Part shown: piece after piece, positions 40,314-49,258 of the stretch
Layout: each line of letters begins with the position of its first letter
Position numbering within the stretch: position 1 is the first letter of the stretch
NCBI GenBank assembly: GCA_002342295.1
Contig: DDPR01000012.1
Location: 25,827 to 89,826, forward strand
Length of the DNA stretch: 64,000 bases
Reading direction: 5' to 3'
Source: Burkholderiales bacterium UBA2463
Lineage (GTDB): Bacteria > Pseudomonadota > Gammaproteobacteria > Burkholderiales > Burkholderiaceae_A
Program-made: the position numbers and the translations under genes
The notes under the pieces: generated by a model
Told to the model about the DNA's origin: nothing
Seen by the model: only the letters and a program-made list of their open reading frames with translations
Databases searched by the model: none

Positions 40314-41244
40314 AGGCCCTCGAGAAGGTTCCAAAAATGGTCTCAAAAAAAAGCTTTGGATTGAGGGGGTGCCCCGCTCGCCCCACGAGCTGTTGGAGCT
40401 CGGTTTGAGCCTCTGTCACTCGGGCGAGTCGACTCGGACCGATCTGGCCCGCTTGAGAGGCAAGGCTTGCCGACTGGGCAGGAAAGATCGCGGCAGGCAG
40501 TCCGTTCATCACTCTGGATAGGTCAAGGAGCCAGAGCTGGAGTGTGCTGAGCACCAGGGCTGGATTCACTTTTTCGGCCCGCTCCGCCCACCGCACAACA
40601 TCGACTCGCCCACTGGCAAGGAGTGGAAGGAGCCAGGGGTCAACCTCGCTGGCCGCCTCTCGGTGAGACATCACCAGAGCCGAGGGCGCGCTCAGGGTGA
40701 GTCTGCGACAACGGCTGATGATGGTGGAGGGCACCCCTCGAAGACCCGCTCCATAGAGGACGAAGCGCATGCCCGGCGCGGGCTCCTCTAGGCCCTTGAG
40801 AAGCGCGTTGGAGGCCGCTTGATTGAGGGTCTGGATGGGGCCAATCAGCGCAAGACGCTCTGCCCCTCGGTGGGAACTGATCTGAGAGAACCCCAGAAGG
40901 CCTCGAACCTGATCAATCCGAACCTCCTTGCTTGGCTTTTTCGTCTCTGATGAGCCCTCCTCCTCCGACCCCGATTCTTCGTCCTCTGCCTCCGCGTCTG
41001 GCCTGAGCCAGCGCATATCGGGGTGCTGACCCTGCATGACCCATGCGCAACTCGGACAAGTGCCGCAGGCAGAGGCGTTTGGCTCTGGGGACTGGCACAG
41101 GCGCGATGCCACAAGCTCTCGTGCGAAGAGGTCAACCTGCAACCCCGGAGGTGCAACCAGCAGAACGGCCATCCAGGGCCGAACGCGCAGGGAGTCAATC
41201 TGACCCCACCAGTCATTAAACCAATCAAACTCTTTAACTAACAT
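40297..41244 (-). CDS. holB: DNA polymerase III delta' subunit
   Basis: Clamp-loader subunit that helps load the beta clamp. 315 residues, AAA-like fold. Zinc-binding cysteines CQSPEPNASACGTCPSC (about 50-70), and TLNQAASNALLKGLEEP, the conserved sensor region. The P-loop is degenerate, as is normal for delta'. An acidic insert EAEDEESGSEEEGSSE lies between the zinc module and the core and is unusual. Overlaps tmk by seven bases and tatD by 17. Confidence 0.93.
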   Translation of the reverse strand: MLVKEFDWFNDWWGQIDSLRVRPWMAVLLVAPPGLQVDLFARELVASRLCQSPEPNASACGTCPSCAWVMQGQHPDMRWLRPDAEAEDEESGSEEEGSSETKKPSKEVRIDQVRGLLGFSQISSHRGAERLALIGPIQTLNQAASNALLKGLEEPAPGMRFVLYGAGLRGVPSTIISRCRRLTLSAPSALVMSHREAASEVDPWLLPLLASGRVDVVRWAERAEKVNPALVLSTLQLWLLDLSRVMNGLPAAIFPAQSASLASQAGQIGPSRLARVTEAQTELQQLVGRAGHPLNPKLFFETIFGTFSRAYDTRN

Positions 41245-41915
41245 AGACTAACAATGGATTCTTCAAGTTCTTTCTGAATCAATTGGATGGGGCTCTGACT
41301 GTCGATCCAGACCCCCTTTTCGCCCCTACGGTCGAAGGCCTGACGGTAGCCTTCGCGCACCCGCTCAAAAAAAGCCTCACCCTCGCGCTCGAATCGATCT
41401 TCGTTCTTGGCTGGCGTGTCAACATTCTTGAGGGCCCGCTCAGACCTTCTTGCCTGAGCAATCTGGGCCGGAAGATCGAAAAAGAAGACGCAGTCCGGGC
41501 CCGACCCACCCTCCTCTACCCAACGCTCGAGCGTGGAGATGGTCTCTGCGGCGAGACCTCGACCAGCACCCTGGTAGGCCCAGCTCGAGTCAACGTAGCG
41601 ATCGCTGATCACCCAATGGCCACGCTCGAGGGCGGGCCAGACGGTCTTTAATAAATGGTCTCTGCGAGCCGCAAACACGGACAGCAGCTCGCTCAGGGCA
41701 TCGATGTCTTGATGCAGAACGAGCGTCCGAATCTCTTCGGCAAAGGGGCTCCCGCCAGGCTCGCGTGTCAGGATGGCGCTGTATCCCTTTTGGGCCAAGA
41801 GCGCTTGAATAAAGGCAAGGTGCGTGCTTTTCCCTGCGCCATCGATGCCCTCGAGGACCAAAAATCGACCCCTCCTTGCCCGATCCGCCCCAGCCGACCC
41901 GTCGGGATGCATCAT
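41238..41915 (-). CDS. tmk: Thymidylate kinase
   Basis: Phosphorylates dTMP to dTDP. 225 residues. P-loop LEGIDGAGKSTHLAFI, TREPGGSPFAEEIR (DR motif region) and DRYVDSSWAYQGAGRG. A short N-terminal extension of about 14 residues precedes the P-loop. Overlaps mltG by four bases and holB by seven, so translation is coupled along the operon. Confidence 0.96.
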   Translation of the reverse strand: MMHPDGSAGADRARRGRFLVLEGIDGAGKSTHLAFIQALLAQKGYSAILTREPGGSPFAEEIRTLVLHQDIDALSELLSVFAARRDHLLKTVWPALERGHWVISDRYVDSSWAYQGAGRGLAAETISTLERWVEEGGSGPDCVFFFDLPAQIAQARRSERALKNVDTPAKNEDRFEREGEAFFERVREGYRQAFDRRGEKGVWIDSQSPIQLIQKELEESIVSLC

Positions 41916-42988
41916 GGTCGCTCGCCAAGCAGGTCGGCAGGCTTGGGGCCACGACCCCGCTGGTAGAAATTGACGGCCTGATTGTGCGTGTCGAGGTTCT
42001 CGCTGAAGTAAGAACTGCCGTCTCCGCGCGCAACGAAATAAAGCGCCTTCGTGGGTGAGGGATTAAGGGCTGCTAGCAGGGCGGCTCGACCGGGGTTGGA
42101 GATGGGTGTTGGGGGCAGCCCGCGGACCACATAGGTGTTGTAGGGCGAGACCACTCGAAGGTCCGGCCTCCTGAGGTTGCCGTCAAATTCGCGGCCAAGG
42201 GCATAGATGACGGTTGGATCAGACTGAAGCGGCATGCCGATGGACAAGCGGTTCTGAAACACCGCGGAAACACGCTGTCGATCCGGCGCAAACTGCGTCT
42301 CCTTCTCGATGATGGAGGCCAAGACGAGCGCCTCCTGCGGCGAGTTCACAACCACCCGAGCATTCCTGGCCTCCCATGCTTGCGCGAGCACCTTTCGCTG
42401 CAATCGAATGGCGCGCAAAAACAGGTCGATATCCCGATGCCCGGGGGTGAAAAGGTAGGTGTCCGGAAAAATGTAGCCTTCTGGATGCGCCGTCGGAAGG
42501 CCGGCCTGTCTGGCCAAGATAGGGGCCGCCTCGTCGGGGTCGGTCGGGAGCGTCACGACGATGCCAGGCTGCTTCTGAACCGCGCGGAGCATGTCAGAGA
42601 AGCGCCAGCCTTCGATGAGCGTGACGGCGAACTGTTGTGCCTCTCCGCGAGAGAGTTTGCGCAGAATATCCTCGAGCGAGGCACCTGGTGGGAGTTCGTA
42701 GACGCCCGATTGGAGGCGGTTGTGAACCCCCAGCAGCCGCGCTGTGAGGGCGAAGGGCCTCTCATCAATATCCAGGCCGGCATCGTGCAGGAGTCCGCCA
42801 ATGGCAATTGCCGGCGTGCCGGGTGGGACGACAATCTCGACGGCGCTAGCGCGCTCCCCCGTTGGAACCAGGGCTCGGGTGAACCAGACGTAGGCGGTGA
42901 GGGCCACTGCACCAGCCAAGACGCCCAGCATGAGTGCAAGTCGAAGGAGGAGCTTCACAGGCAGACCGTAAGGGTTAGGCAGTCGCAT
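41912..42988 (-). CDS. mltG: Endolytic murein transglycosylase MltG
   Basis: Inner-membrane lytic transglycosylase that ends glycan strand growth. 358 residues: one N-terminal transmembrane helix (about 12-33), LysM-like segment, then the YceG domain with the catalytic glutamate in LASIIEKETQF, and YNTYVVRGLPPTPISNPG. Normal length. First gene of the minus-strand operon, diverging from ygfZ across 28 bases. Confidence 0.95.
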   Translation of the reverse strand: MRLPNPYGLPVKLLLRLALMLGVLAGAVALTAYVWFTRALVPTGERASAVEIVVPPGTPAIAIGGLLHDAGLDIDERPFALTARLLGVHNRLQSGVYELPPGASLEDILRKLSRGEAQQFAVTLIEGWRFSDMLRAVQKQPGIVVTLPTDPDEAAPILARQAGLPTAHPEGYIFPDTYLFTPGHRDIDLFLRAIRLQRKVLAQAWEARNARVVVNSPQEALVLASIIEKETQFAPDRQRVSAVFQNRLSIGMPLQSDPTVIYALGREFDGNLRRPDLRVVSPYNTYVVRGLPPTPISNPGRAALLAALNPSPTKALYFVARGDGSSYFSENLDTHNQAVNFYQRGRGPKPADLLGERP

Positions 42989-43016
42989 CGACTGCTGCTC
43001 GCTATATTACTGGTCC

Positions 43017-44021
43017 ATGCAGCACTTTCAGAGGTTTTCTGACGCCCTCCCCCTGCGGGCCCTTGCCTTCGAGGGGGAAGACGCCTGCTCCTTCCTTCAG
43101 GGGCAATTTACGAACGACTGCCTTGTCCTCACCGAGCCCTCGGAAAATGGTGAATTTCCAGTTCAGATAACGGGCTACTGCAGTCCCAAAGGCCGGCTGC
43201 TCGCATTGGGACGGCTTTTTCGAGTCTTGAACAACCGGTTTGTCTGGATCCTCCCAAGTGAAGTGGCAGCACCCATACAGAAGCGCCTGCAGATGTTTGT
43301 GTTGCGCGCGAGGGTGCAGCTTGCGCTTCTCGATTCCGCCGTGACCCTCTTGTGGCAAGCGTCCTCTGCGAGCGGACTGCCCGCAAACAACTGGGGGGCT
43401 GTCTCGCCCGACGGCTCGCTCCTGATGCGGCTTCAAGACTGCCCGGTGCTGGGCGCTCGCTCTTTGGTGATATGTCCCTCCTCGACGCTCGAGAGCGACC
43501 TCATACCCAAAGAGGCGAGTCCTCAGAGCCCACTTGTGTTTGATGCCAGCCAGATTCTCAGCGGAGAGCCCCAGATTCGTTTGTCAACGCAGGACCGATT
43601 TGTTCCCCAGATGGTGAATCTCGATCTTTTGGGCGGCGTGAGCTTTACGAAGGGGTGTTATCCGGGCCAAGAGGTGGTCGCGCGCAGCCATTACCTCGGA
43701 AAACTCAAAAGACGGTTGTTTGGCGTCCATTTCACAACCCCAGAGGAGCCGGTGGCGGCGGGAGATGCCATCTGGTCCTCCGCAGATCCTGCGCAGCCCT
43801 GTGGCGAGATCGTAAGCCTCTCTCTGGGCGTGAACGCCCAAGGGCACCTGTTGCCCGATCAGTCAGTGGCGCTGATCGAGTGCACGCTCGATGCCTGGAA
43901 GGGCGCGATGGCCGGAGACCTTCTCTGGATTGAGGGGCACGAGGACCGCGCCCTCTTGCCCAGTGCGCTGCCCTACGAGGTTCCCACAGAAGTTCAAGAA
44001 CCAAAGCGGCCAAAGCTTTAA
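43017..44021 (+). CDS. ygfZ: Folate-binding protein YgfZ
   Basis: Tetrahydrofolate-dependent helper for Fe-S cluster enzymes, related to the T protein of glycine cleavage. 334 residues. The signature FTKGCYPGQEVVARS (Cys in K-G-C-Y-x-G-Q-E) is intact, and the N-terminal QGQFTNDC is typical. TATATT (43003-43008) lies nine bases ahead of the ATG and no Shine-Dalgarno is evident, so the message may be nearly leaderless. Divergent from mltG, conserved in proteobacteria. Confidence 0.94.
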   Translation: MQHFQRFSDALPLRALAFEGEDACSFLQGQFTNDCLVLTEPSENGEFPVQITGYCSPKGRLLALGRLFRVLNNRFVWILPSEVAAPIQKRLQMFVLRARVQLALLDSAVTLLWQASSASGLPANNWGAVSPDGSLLMRLQDCPVLGARSLVICPSSTLESDLIPKEASPQSPLVFDASQILSGEPQIRLSTQDRFVPQMVNLDLLGGVSFTKGCYPGQEVVARSHYLGKLKRRLFGVHFTTPEEPVAAGDAIWSSADPAQPCGEIVSLSLGVNAQGHLLPDQSVALIECTLDAWKGAMAGDLLWIEGHEDRALLPSALPYEVPTEVQEPKRPKL

Positions 44022-44029
44022 TCCCCCGC

Positions 44030-45664
44030 GTGCCATCAATCCTTCCACCGCTAGCACCTTTTCGAGCGCCCGGGGCGACTCCCTCTCTGAGTGCGCTCGA
44101 TCTTGGCCTGCAGGAGCAGGAGGTGGATGGCGGGCTTGCTCGCATAGACTTTCCCCAAGACGAACCACTGGCCTTCGCCTGCGACCCGAGTCCACTGGAC
44201 CAGGCGCGACTCATAAGCGTGTCTCCGACGGCTGCTGCCTTGATCGGGCTTAACGCTCAAGACATTCAGAACAGTTCAGCCTGGAGGCGTCTGCTCTGTG
44301 GTGAGGCGATTTTGTCGAGCGTACCCAGTTACGCGAGCGTCTATGCCGGGCATCAGTTTGGTGTGTTCGTCCCCCGTCTTGGAGACGGTCGCGCCCTCAA
44401 CCTTGGTCGCCTTAGAGGGTGGGAGCTGCAGCTCAAAGGCGCAGGGAGTACGCCGTATGCTCGGGGCGCGGATGGCCGGGCCGTCCTGCGCTCATCGGTT
44501 CGCGAGTACCTCTGCTCCGAGGCGATGGCTGCGCTCCGTGTTCCGACTACACGGGCCCTTTCACTGGTGGTGTCGACAACACCCGTCTTTCGCGAGCGGG
44601 TTGAGCCAGCGGCAATTGTCTGTCGCATGGCAAAGAGCTTTGCGCGCATCGGTCATGTTGAATACTTTGCCAGCCGGGGCCGAGCTGATCTGGTGACCCG
44701 CTTCTTGGACGGACTCATCGAGTCGGAGTCTGACTTTCATGAGGCCCGCTCTGAGAGAGGCGCGGCTCGATACGAGGCCTTTTTTTGGGAGGTGGTTGGG
44801 CGAACAGCCGAACTCATGGCGCACTGGACGGCGCAGGGGTTCATGCATGGCGTCATGAACACCGATAACTTCTCGCTGCTGGGCCTGACGCTTGACTACG
44901 GCCCCTTCGGCTGGATGGAGGGCTTTCGCGCTCATCACGTCTGCAATCACAGTGACCACGGAGGGCGATATCGTTTCAGCCAGCAGCCCGCCGTGGGCCT
45001 TTGGAACTTGAGCCGACTGCTTGCAAGCCTTGGCGTCACCCTCGATCGCTCGCATCAGCAACGGCTGGAAGATGAGCTTGTCGCTCGTTATGAGTCGCGA
45101 TTTCAGGGCGCCTTCCTTGCACTCATGGCGAGCAAGCTCGGCCTGAATGACCTGCTCTCCGATGCTGAAGGGCGTGAAGGTCTTGATGCCCTGCTCGATT
45201 CGCTTTTTCCAATACTGCATGAGCAGGGAATTGACTACCCCCGATTTTTTCGAGCGCTCTCAAAGGTGTCCCTGCTCTCGGACCCCGCGTCCTGCGACAC
45301 GGCCTCTCTCGAACGGGACTGGGGTGTTTTGCTGAGTGAGTGTTCCGACCCCCAGGCGTGGCTCCCGTGGCTCTCGCAGTTTCGTCAGCTCGCCTCGCGT
45401 GGGCTGCCCATCGGGGAACCGGGATGGCCAACCCTTCAGTCTCGATGGCGAGCAGCCCGGCTCGCGGTGAATCCAGCCTTTGTCCTGCGGAACTGGGTGG
45501 CCGAAGAGATCATTCGCGCTCTGGAGGACGAACAGGACCCCACTCTTCTTGAGCGTGCCTGCAGGGTCTTTGCCTCACCGTTTGAGGATCACATCGATGC
45601 AAGTGCCTGGCAGGCACCACCTCCCCAATGGGCTGCCACACTTCAGGTGAGCTGTTCAAGCTGA
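44030..45664 (+). CDS. selO: Protein adenylyltransferase SelO (YdiU)
   Basis: Pseudokinase-fold enzyme that transfers AMP to proteins during oxidative stress. 544 residues. Family segments: YAGHQFGVFVPRLGDGRA, ELQLKGAGSTPYARGADGR, HGVMNTDNFSLLGLTLDYGP and CNHSDHGGRY. It ends VSCSS; the cysteine third from the end is selenocysteine in many eukaryotic homologues and Cys in E. coli. Start is GTG at 44030, nine bases after ygfZ. N-terminal extension of about 35 residues relative to E. coli. Followed by msrB. Confidence 0.95.
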   Translation: MPSILPPLAPFRAPGATPSLSALDLGLQEQEVDGGLARIDFPQDEPLAFACDPSPLDQARLISVSPTAAALIGLNAQDIQNSSAWRRLLCGEAILSSVPSYASVYAGHQFGVFVPRLGDGRALNLGRLRGWELQLKGAGSTPYARGADGRAVLRSSVREYLCSEAMAALRVPTTRALSLVVSTTPVFRERVEPAAIVCRMAKSFARIGHVEYFASRGRADLVTRFLDGLIESESDFHEARSERGAARYEAFFWEVVGRTAELMAHWTAQGFMHGVMNTDNFSLLGLTLDYGPFGWMEGFRAHHVCNHSDHGGRYRFSQQPAVGLWNLSRLLASLGVTLDRSHQQRLEDELVARYESRFQGAFLALMASKLGLNDLLSDAEGREGLDALLDSLFPILHEQGIDYPRFFRALSKVSLLSDPASCDTASLERDWGVLLSECSDPQAWLPWLSQFRQLASRGLPIGEPGWPTLQSRWRAARLAVNPAFVLRNWVAEEIIRALEDEQDPTLLERACRVFASPFEDHIDASAWQAPPPQWAATLQVSCSS

Positions 45665-45686
45665 ATTCAAACCAGAGACCCTAGCC

Positions 45687-46082
45687 ATGACCAAGACTGA
45701 CGACGAATACAAGAAGACACTCTCGCCTATGCAGTTCGCAGTGACACGCCAGAAGCATACGGAACCCCCGTTCTCAGGCGCCTATTGGGACCACTGGGAC
45801 AAAGGCAAGTACACCTGTATCTGCTGCGGGGCTGAACTCTTCTCCTCCGAGAACAAATTCGATGCGGGCTGCGGCTGGCCGAGCTATGACCGAGCCTCGG
45901 TCGCGGAAAACGTCAAGGAGGCAAGGGACACCAGTCACTTTATGGTTCGCACAGAAATCTTGTGCTCACACTGTGATGCCCATCTGGGCCACGTCTTTCC
46001 GGATGGGCCGACCGATACCGGTCTGCGTTATTGCGTGAACTCAGCGTCCGTGGCGTTCAAGGCCGAGGAAGACGCAGCATGA
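45687..46082 (+). CDS. msrB: Peptide-methionine (R)-S-oxide reductase
   Basis: Reduces methionine-R-sulfoxide in proteins. 131 residues. Zinc cysteines CICCGAE and CSHCDAH, GCGWPSYDRAS, and catalytic Cys in RYCVNSASV. No signal peptide, so cytoplasmic. The stop overlaps the yciB start (ATGATG/TGA). It follows selO by 22 bases, suggesting joint expression of two redox-stress functions. Confidence 0.97.
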   Translation: MTKTDDEYKKTLSPMQFAVTRQKHTEPPFSGAYWDHWDKGKYTCICCGAELFSSENKFDAGCGWPSYDRASVAENVKEARDTSHFMVRTEILCSHCDAHLGHVFPDGPTDTGLRYCVNSASVAFKAEEDAA

Positions 46083-46624
46083 TGAAACTTCTTTTCGACT
46101 GGGCGCCGCTCGTTGTTTTCTTCGTTGCTTTCAAGCTCGAGGGCATCTATGTGGCCACCGGGCTCTCCATTCTTACAAGCCTGGTCTTTATGGCCTACAT
46201 GCGACTTAAACGAATGCCCATCGACAAAATGCAGTGGCTCTCTTTGGGCCTCATTGTGGTCTTCGGTGGCCTCACCTTGGTGCTTCAAGACGAGCGGTTC
46301 ATCAAACTTAAACCCACGCTTCTGTACGGTGCGTCTGCGCTTGCCCTGCTCATTCCGCAGCTGCTTGGCCGTACCCTTCTCCTGCGCTCTTTGCTTGGCG
46401 ACAAGATTGAGCTCTCCGACAGGGCGTGGCGCGCAGTGAATCTGTCTTGGGTCGCCTTCTTTGCGCTGATGGCCTCTTTGAACCTCTGGGTGGCTTACGA
46501 GTTTTCCACCGAAGTCTGGGTCGAGGTAAAGGTCTTTGGGGGGATCGGACTTCTGCTGCTTTTTGTTCTGGCCCAAAGCGTGCTCATCGCGCGACTTCAG
46601 AGGGATTCTCATGACGCTTCGTGA
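46079..46624 (+). CDS. yciB: Inner membrane septation protein YciB (IspZ-type)
   Basis: Small polytopic inner membrane protein linked to cell envelope synthesis and division. 181 residues with about five helices. FDWAPLVVFFVAFKLEGIYVAT and LNLWVAYEFSTEVWVEVKVFG are family hallmarks. ATG 46079 overlaps the msrB stop; a second ATG at 46082 is equally possible. Overlaps bolA by 14 bases. Confidence 0.95.
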   Translation: MMKLLFDWAPLVVFFVAFKLEGIYVATGLSILTSLVFMAYMRLKRMPIDKMQWLSLGLIVVFGGLTLVLQDERFIKLKPTLLYGASALALLIPQLLGRTLLLRSLLGDKIELSDRAWRAVNLSWVAFFALMASLNLWVAYEFSTEVWVEVKVFGGIGLLLLFVLAQSVLIARLQRDSHDAS

Positions 46625-46880
46625 AGAAATCGAAGCCCGACTCAATGAAGTTTTTTCCCCCGACTCGCTCGCTGTATGGGACGACTCAGAGTCCCACCGC
46701 GGACACGCGGGCGCTGCCTCCGGAGGAGGTCATTTCATTGTCACGATTCAAAGCGACGTGTTCGTCGGTAAGAGCCGTATTCAGCGACATCGGCTTGTGT
46801 ATGATGCCGTGAGCGACTGGATTCCCGCGCGCATCCATGCCCTCTCAATAGACGCGCGATGCCCCTCGGAGCCCCTATGA
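46611..46880 (+). CDS. bolA: BolA-family protein
   Basis: BolA-like protein, known to pair with monothiol glutaredoxins in Fe-S trafficking and to affect cell shape. 89 residues. GGHFIVTIQSDVF and KSRIQRHRLVYDAV (conserved RHR and Tyr) are diagnostic. The start ATG 46611 lies inside yciB with AGAGGGA (46600-46606) upstream; the ORF remains open further upstream, but that is yciB coding sequence. Ends in ATGA overlap with the parvulin gene. Confidence 0.93.
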   Translation: MTLREEIEARLNEVFSPDSLAVWDDSESHRGHAGAASGGGHFIVTIQSDVFVGKSRIQRHRLVYDAVSDWIPARIHALSIDARCPSEPL

Positions 46881-47665
46881 ACCGCCTCCCCCGCCCCGCC
46901 CTCTTCCACCTTTTCCTGTCTGGACTCGGGCTCATGCTGACGGCTTCAGTCTTCGCACAGAACATTGCTGTGGTGAACGGGCGCCCCATTCCGAAGGAGC
47001 GAGCCGACCTCTTTTTGAAAGAGCTCGAGCGCCAGGGCCAGCAGCCAACCCCAGATCTCGCGACCCTGGTGCGCCAGGAGCTCGTCGACCGGGAGATTCT
47101 TGTTCAGGAGGCGGAGCGAAGGGGGCTTCCCGCCAAAGTGGATACAAAGTTTCAGATTGAATCAGCGCGGCAGCAGATCCTGATTCAGGCGCTGGTTCAA
47201 GACGAGGTCGCGCGGCATCCACTCAGTGAGTCCGATGTTCGCAAGGAGTACGACCGCCTGACCGCGGGGCAAAACAAGGAGTACCGAGCACGACACATCC
47301 TGGTGGAGACGGAGGACGAGGCCAAAGCAATTCTGGGCAAACTGGCCAAGGGGGAGAAGTTTGAGGCCCTCGCCAAGCAGTCCAAAGACCCGGGCTCTGC
47401 GGCGCGAGGGGGAGACCTTGAGTGGGCCTCCGCCACGTCCTATGTGAAGCCTTTTGCCGATGCCCTTGTCGGCCTGAGCAAAGGTGCAACGACCTCTGCA
47501 CCCGTGCGGACGCAGTTCGGATGGCATGTCATTCGTCTTGACGACGTTCGTGAGGCCACTGTCCCTGCCTTCGATGAGGTCAAAGGACAGCTCTCGGAGA
47601 GCCTGCAGCGACGTCGCTTGTCAGAGTTTCAGCAGACCCTCAAGGCCAGAGCAAAAATTAAATAG
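46877..47665 (+). CDS. Parvulin-type peptidyl-prolyl isomerase (secreted)
   Basis: Periplasmic chaperone/PPIase of the PpiC/SurA group. 262 residues. Signal peptide (MNRLPRPALFHLFLSGLGLM..., cut after VFA), SurA-like N-terminal domain (AVVNGRPIPKERADLFLKEL, RQELVDREILVQEAER), then one rotamase domain (RARHILVETEDEAKAIL, SKDPGSAARGGDLEWA, TQFGWHVIRLDD). ATG 46877 is chosen over 46859 because it forms an ATGA overlap with bolA and gives a clean signal peptide. Last gene of the ygfZ-to-ppi unit. Confidence 0.93.
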   Translation: MNRLPRPALFHLFLSGLGLMLTASVFAQNIAVVNGRPIPKERADLFLKELERQGQQPTPDLATLVRQELVDREILVQEAERRGLPAKVDTKFQIESARQQILIQALVQDEVARHPLSESDVRKEYDRLTAGQNKEYRARHILVETEDEAKAILGKLAKGEKFEALAKQSKDPGSAARGGDLEWASATSYVKPFADALVGLSKGATTSAPVRTQFGWHVIRLDDVREATVPAFDEVKGQLSESLQRRRLSEFQQTLKARAKIK

Positions 47666-47702
47666 CCCGCGCGAGAGCCTCTCGGCGGGGGGCTCAGAGG
47701 TG

Positions 47703-47990
47703 CTAGGAAAGCGTGAGCAAGAGTTGCTCGAGGTCGTCCTCGCTCGTGAGGACGTGCCACGACCCTCGGGGATAGACCACCGCATTGGGCCCCCCGGAGC
47801 AAAGGCCCATACAGCCAGACTTCGTCGCCATGACCCCTCCCTCCCCGTCAAGGCCCCGCTCTCGAATCTTTTGTTTCAGGGCTCTTAGCAGGTCAGAAGA
47901 GCCGCGAGCGGCACAACACGCGCCCTCCTCACGCTCATTGAGGCAGACAAAGATGTGATGTCGAAAGCGAAGGCTGGGCTCGGCACTCAC
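47703..47990 (-). CDS. Thioredoxin-like [2Fe-2S] ferredoxin
   Basis: 95-residue protein of the thioredoxin-fold ferredoxin family (as in clostridial-type Fd or NuoE C-terminal domains). Cluster ligands: VCLNEREEGACC (about 15-25) and SGCMGLCSGGPN (about 58-63). It would carry electrons or act as a redox sensor. It is six bases downstream of moeA on the same strand, so probably one transcript, beside the formate dehydrogenase cluster. Whether it serves formate oxidation is not shown. Confidence 0.87.
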   Translation of the reverse strand: MSAEPSLRFRHHIFVCLNEREEGACCAARGSSDLLRALKQKIRERGLDGEGGVMATKSGCMGLCSGGPNAVVYPRGSWHVLTSEDDLEQLLLTLS

Positions 47991-47995
47991 GGAGC

Positions 47996-49258
47996 TCAGA
48001 CCTCAAGTGGCAGAACATCAACCCAGTCGCCCGCAGCCATGGGGCCGCTTGCCTCGGGCAGGACGGCAAGGCCGTCAGCGTCCATGAGCGACTTGATGCT
48101 CGCTGCGCCCTGGGAGGCGAGAATCTCTGCCTCGTATAGACCCGAGGGCTGGCGCCTGAGCGAGCAGCGCAGATACTCCGTTCGTCCTGGCTGCTTCTTG
48201 GTGGGCTTTGTGAGTTGGGCCCGAATGAGCAGCGCAGGTCGCATCTCAAGGCCCGCGACGCGCTCGAGGCAGGGCCTCACAATCGCAGAAAATGTGACAA
48301 AGGAGGCCACGGGATTTCCTGGGAGGCCAAAGAAGGCCGTTCTCTCGCCTCGGCTGTTGCGCAGGTGGCCGAAAGCGAGGGGTCGGCCCGGCTTGATCGA
48401 AAGCCTCCAAAAGGCAATCTCACCGAGCGCCTCCATCACACGTCTTGTGTGGTCTGCCTCACCGACGCTGACACCCCCAGAGGTCAATACGACGTCGGCC
48501 TCGTCGGCTGCGGCCCTGAGACGCTCCGTCAGTTCGCGAGGGTTGTCGGGCACGATTCCCAGATCCCTGACCTCAAAGCCAAGGCGGCGAGTCATCTGAA
48601 TGAGCATCGGGCGATTGGCATCGAAAATTTGGGTGGGGCCCGCGGGCTGCCCGGTATTCACGAGCTCGTCTCCGGTCGAGAGGACGGCCACGATGGGCAG
48701 TCGAAAGACGCTCACGCTCGCGATGCCGAGCGACGCAAGCAAGGCCATCTCCCTGGGGCCCAACATGCGCCCGCGGGGAACGGCGACCTGTCCCTCCGAA
48801 ATATCTTCTCCACGCGCTCGGATGTTCGATCCCTTGCGAGCGGGGGTGTCGGAGCGAAACCGAACAAGGCCCTCCGAATCTTCCGTGGCGAACTCTTGAG
48901 GTATCACCACATCAAAACCCTCAGGCACCGGAGCGCCGGTAAAAACTCGAACGCACCCATCGTCTGGCGAGCACTTCGGCGCAGCATGTCCTGCTAAGGA
49001 TTTCCCTAGTACCCGCAGCCGAGAATTCTCGAGCGAATTGGCGTTTTTTTCGAGGTGATCAAGAGATAACGCATAGCCGTCCATGGCCGAGGTCGGACGG
49101 TCGGGAACGCTGTGAGGAGCGATCTGGTTGCGGGCCAGAACGCGGTTCGCTGCTAACTGAAGGGCGCAATCCTCCACCCGGCTAACCGGCTTCATCCCTG
49201 CCAGTGCTTGATTTAAAGCCGTTTCAACGGATTGAGAGAGAAAGTCGGAGGCGACCAT
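47996..49258 (-). CDS. moeA: Molybdopterin molybdenumtransferase MoeA
   Basis: Inserts molybdenum into adenylylated molybdopterin, the last common step of Moco synthesis. 420 residues. DRPTSAMDGYAL, CVRVFTGAPVPEG and VAVLSTGDELV, plus VLTSGGVSVGEADHTR, are conserved MoeA motifs; the C-terminal domain IV is present. It is divergent from fdnG across 335 bases, so Moco maturation sits next to a molybdoenzyme that needs it. In the 49259-49593 gap I see only regulatory sequence. Confidence 0.95.
   Translation of the reverse strand: MVASDFLSQSVETALNQALAGMKPVSRVEDCALQLAANRVLARNQIAPHSVPDRPTSAMDGYALSLDHLEKNANSLENSRLRVLGKSLAGHAAPKCSPDDGCVRVFTGAPVPEGFDVVIPQEFATEDSEGLVRFRSDTPARKGSNIRARGEDISEGQVAVPRGRMLGPREMALLASLGIASVSVFRLPIVAVLSTGDELVNTGQPAGPTQIFDANRPMLIQMTRRLGFEVRDLGIVPDNPRELTERLRAAADEADVVLTSGGVSVGEADHTRRVMEALGEIAFWRLSIKPGRPLAFGHLRNSRGERTAFFGLPGNPVASFVTFSAIVRPCLERVAGLEMRPALLIRAQLTKPTKKQPGRTEYLRCSLRRQPSGLYEAEILASQGAASIKSLMDADGLAVLPEASGPMAAGDWVDVLPLEV

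Noticed and set aside
44030..45664. selO as a Sec-containing gene (name and C-terminal position)
   Set aside because: The codon is TGT/TGC for Cys (VSCSS) and the frame ends with a normal stop two residues later.
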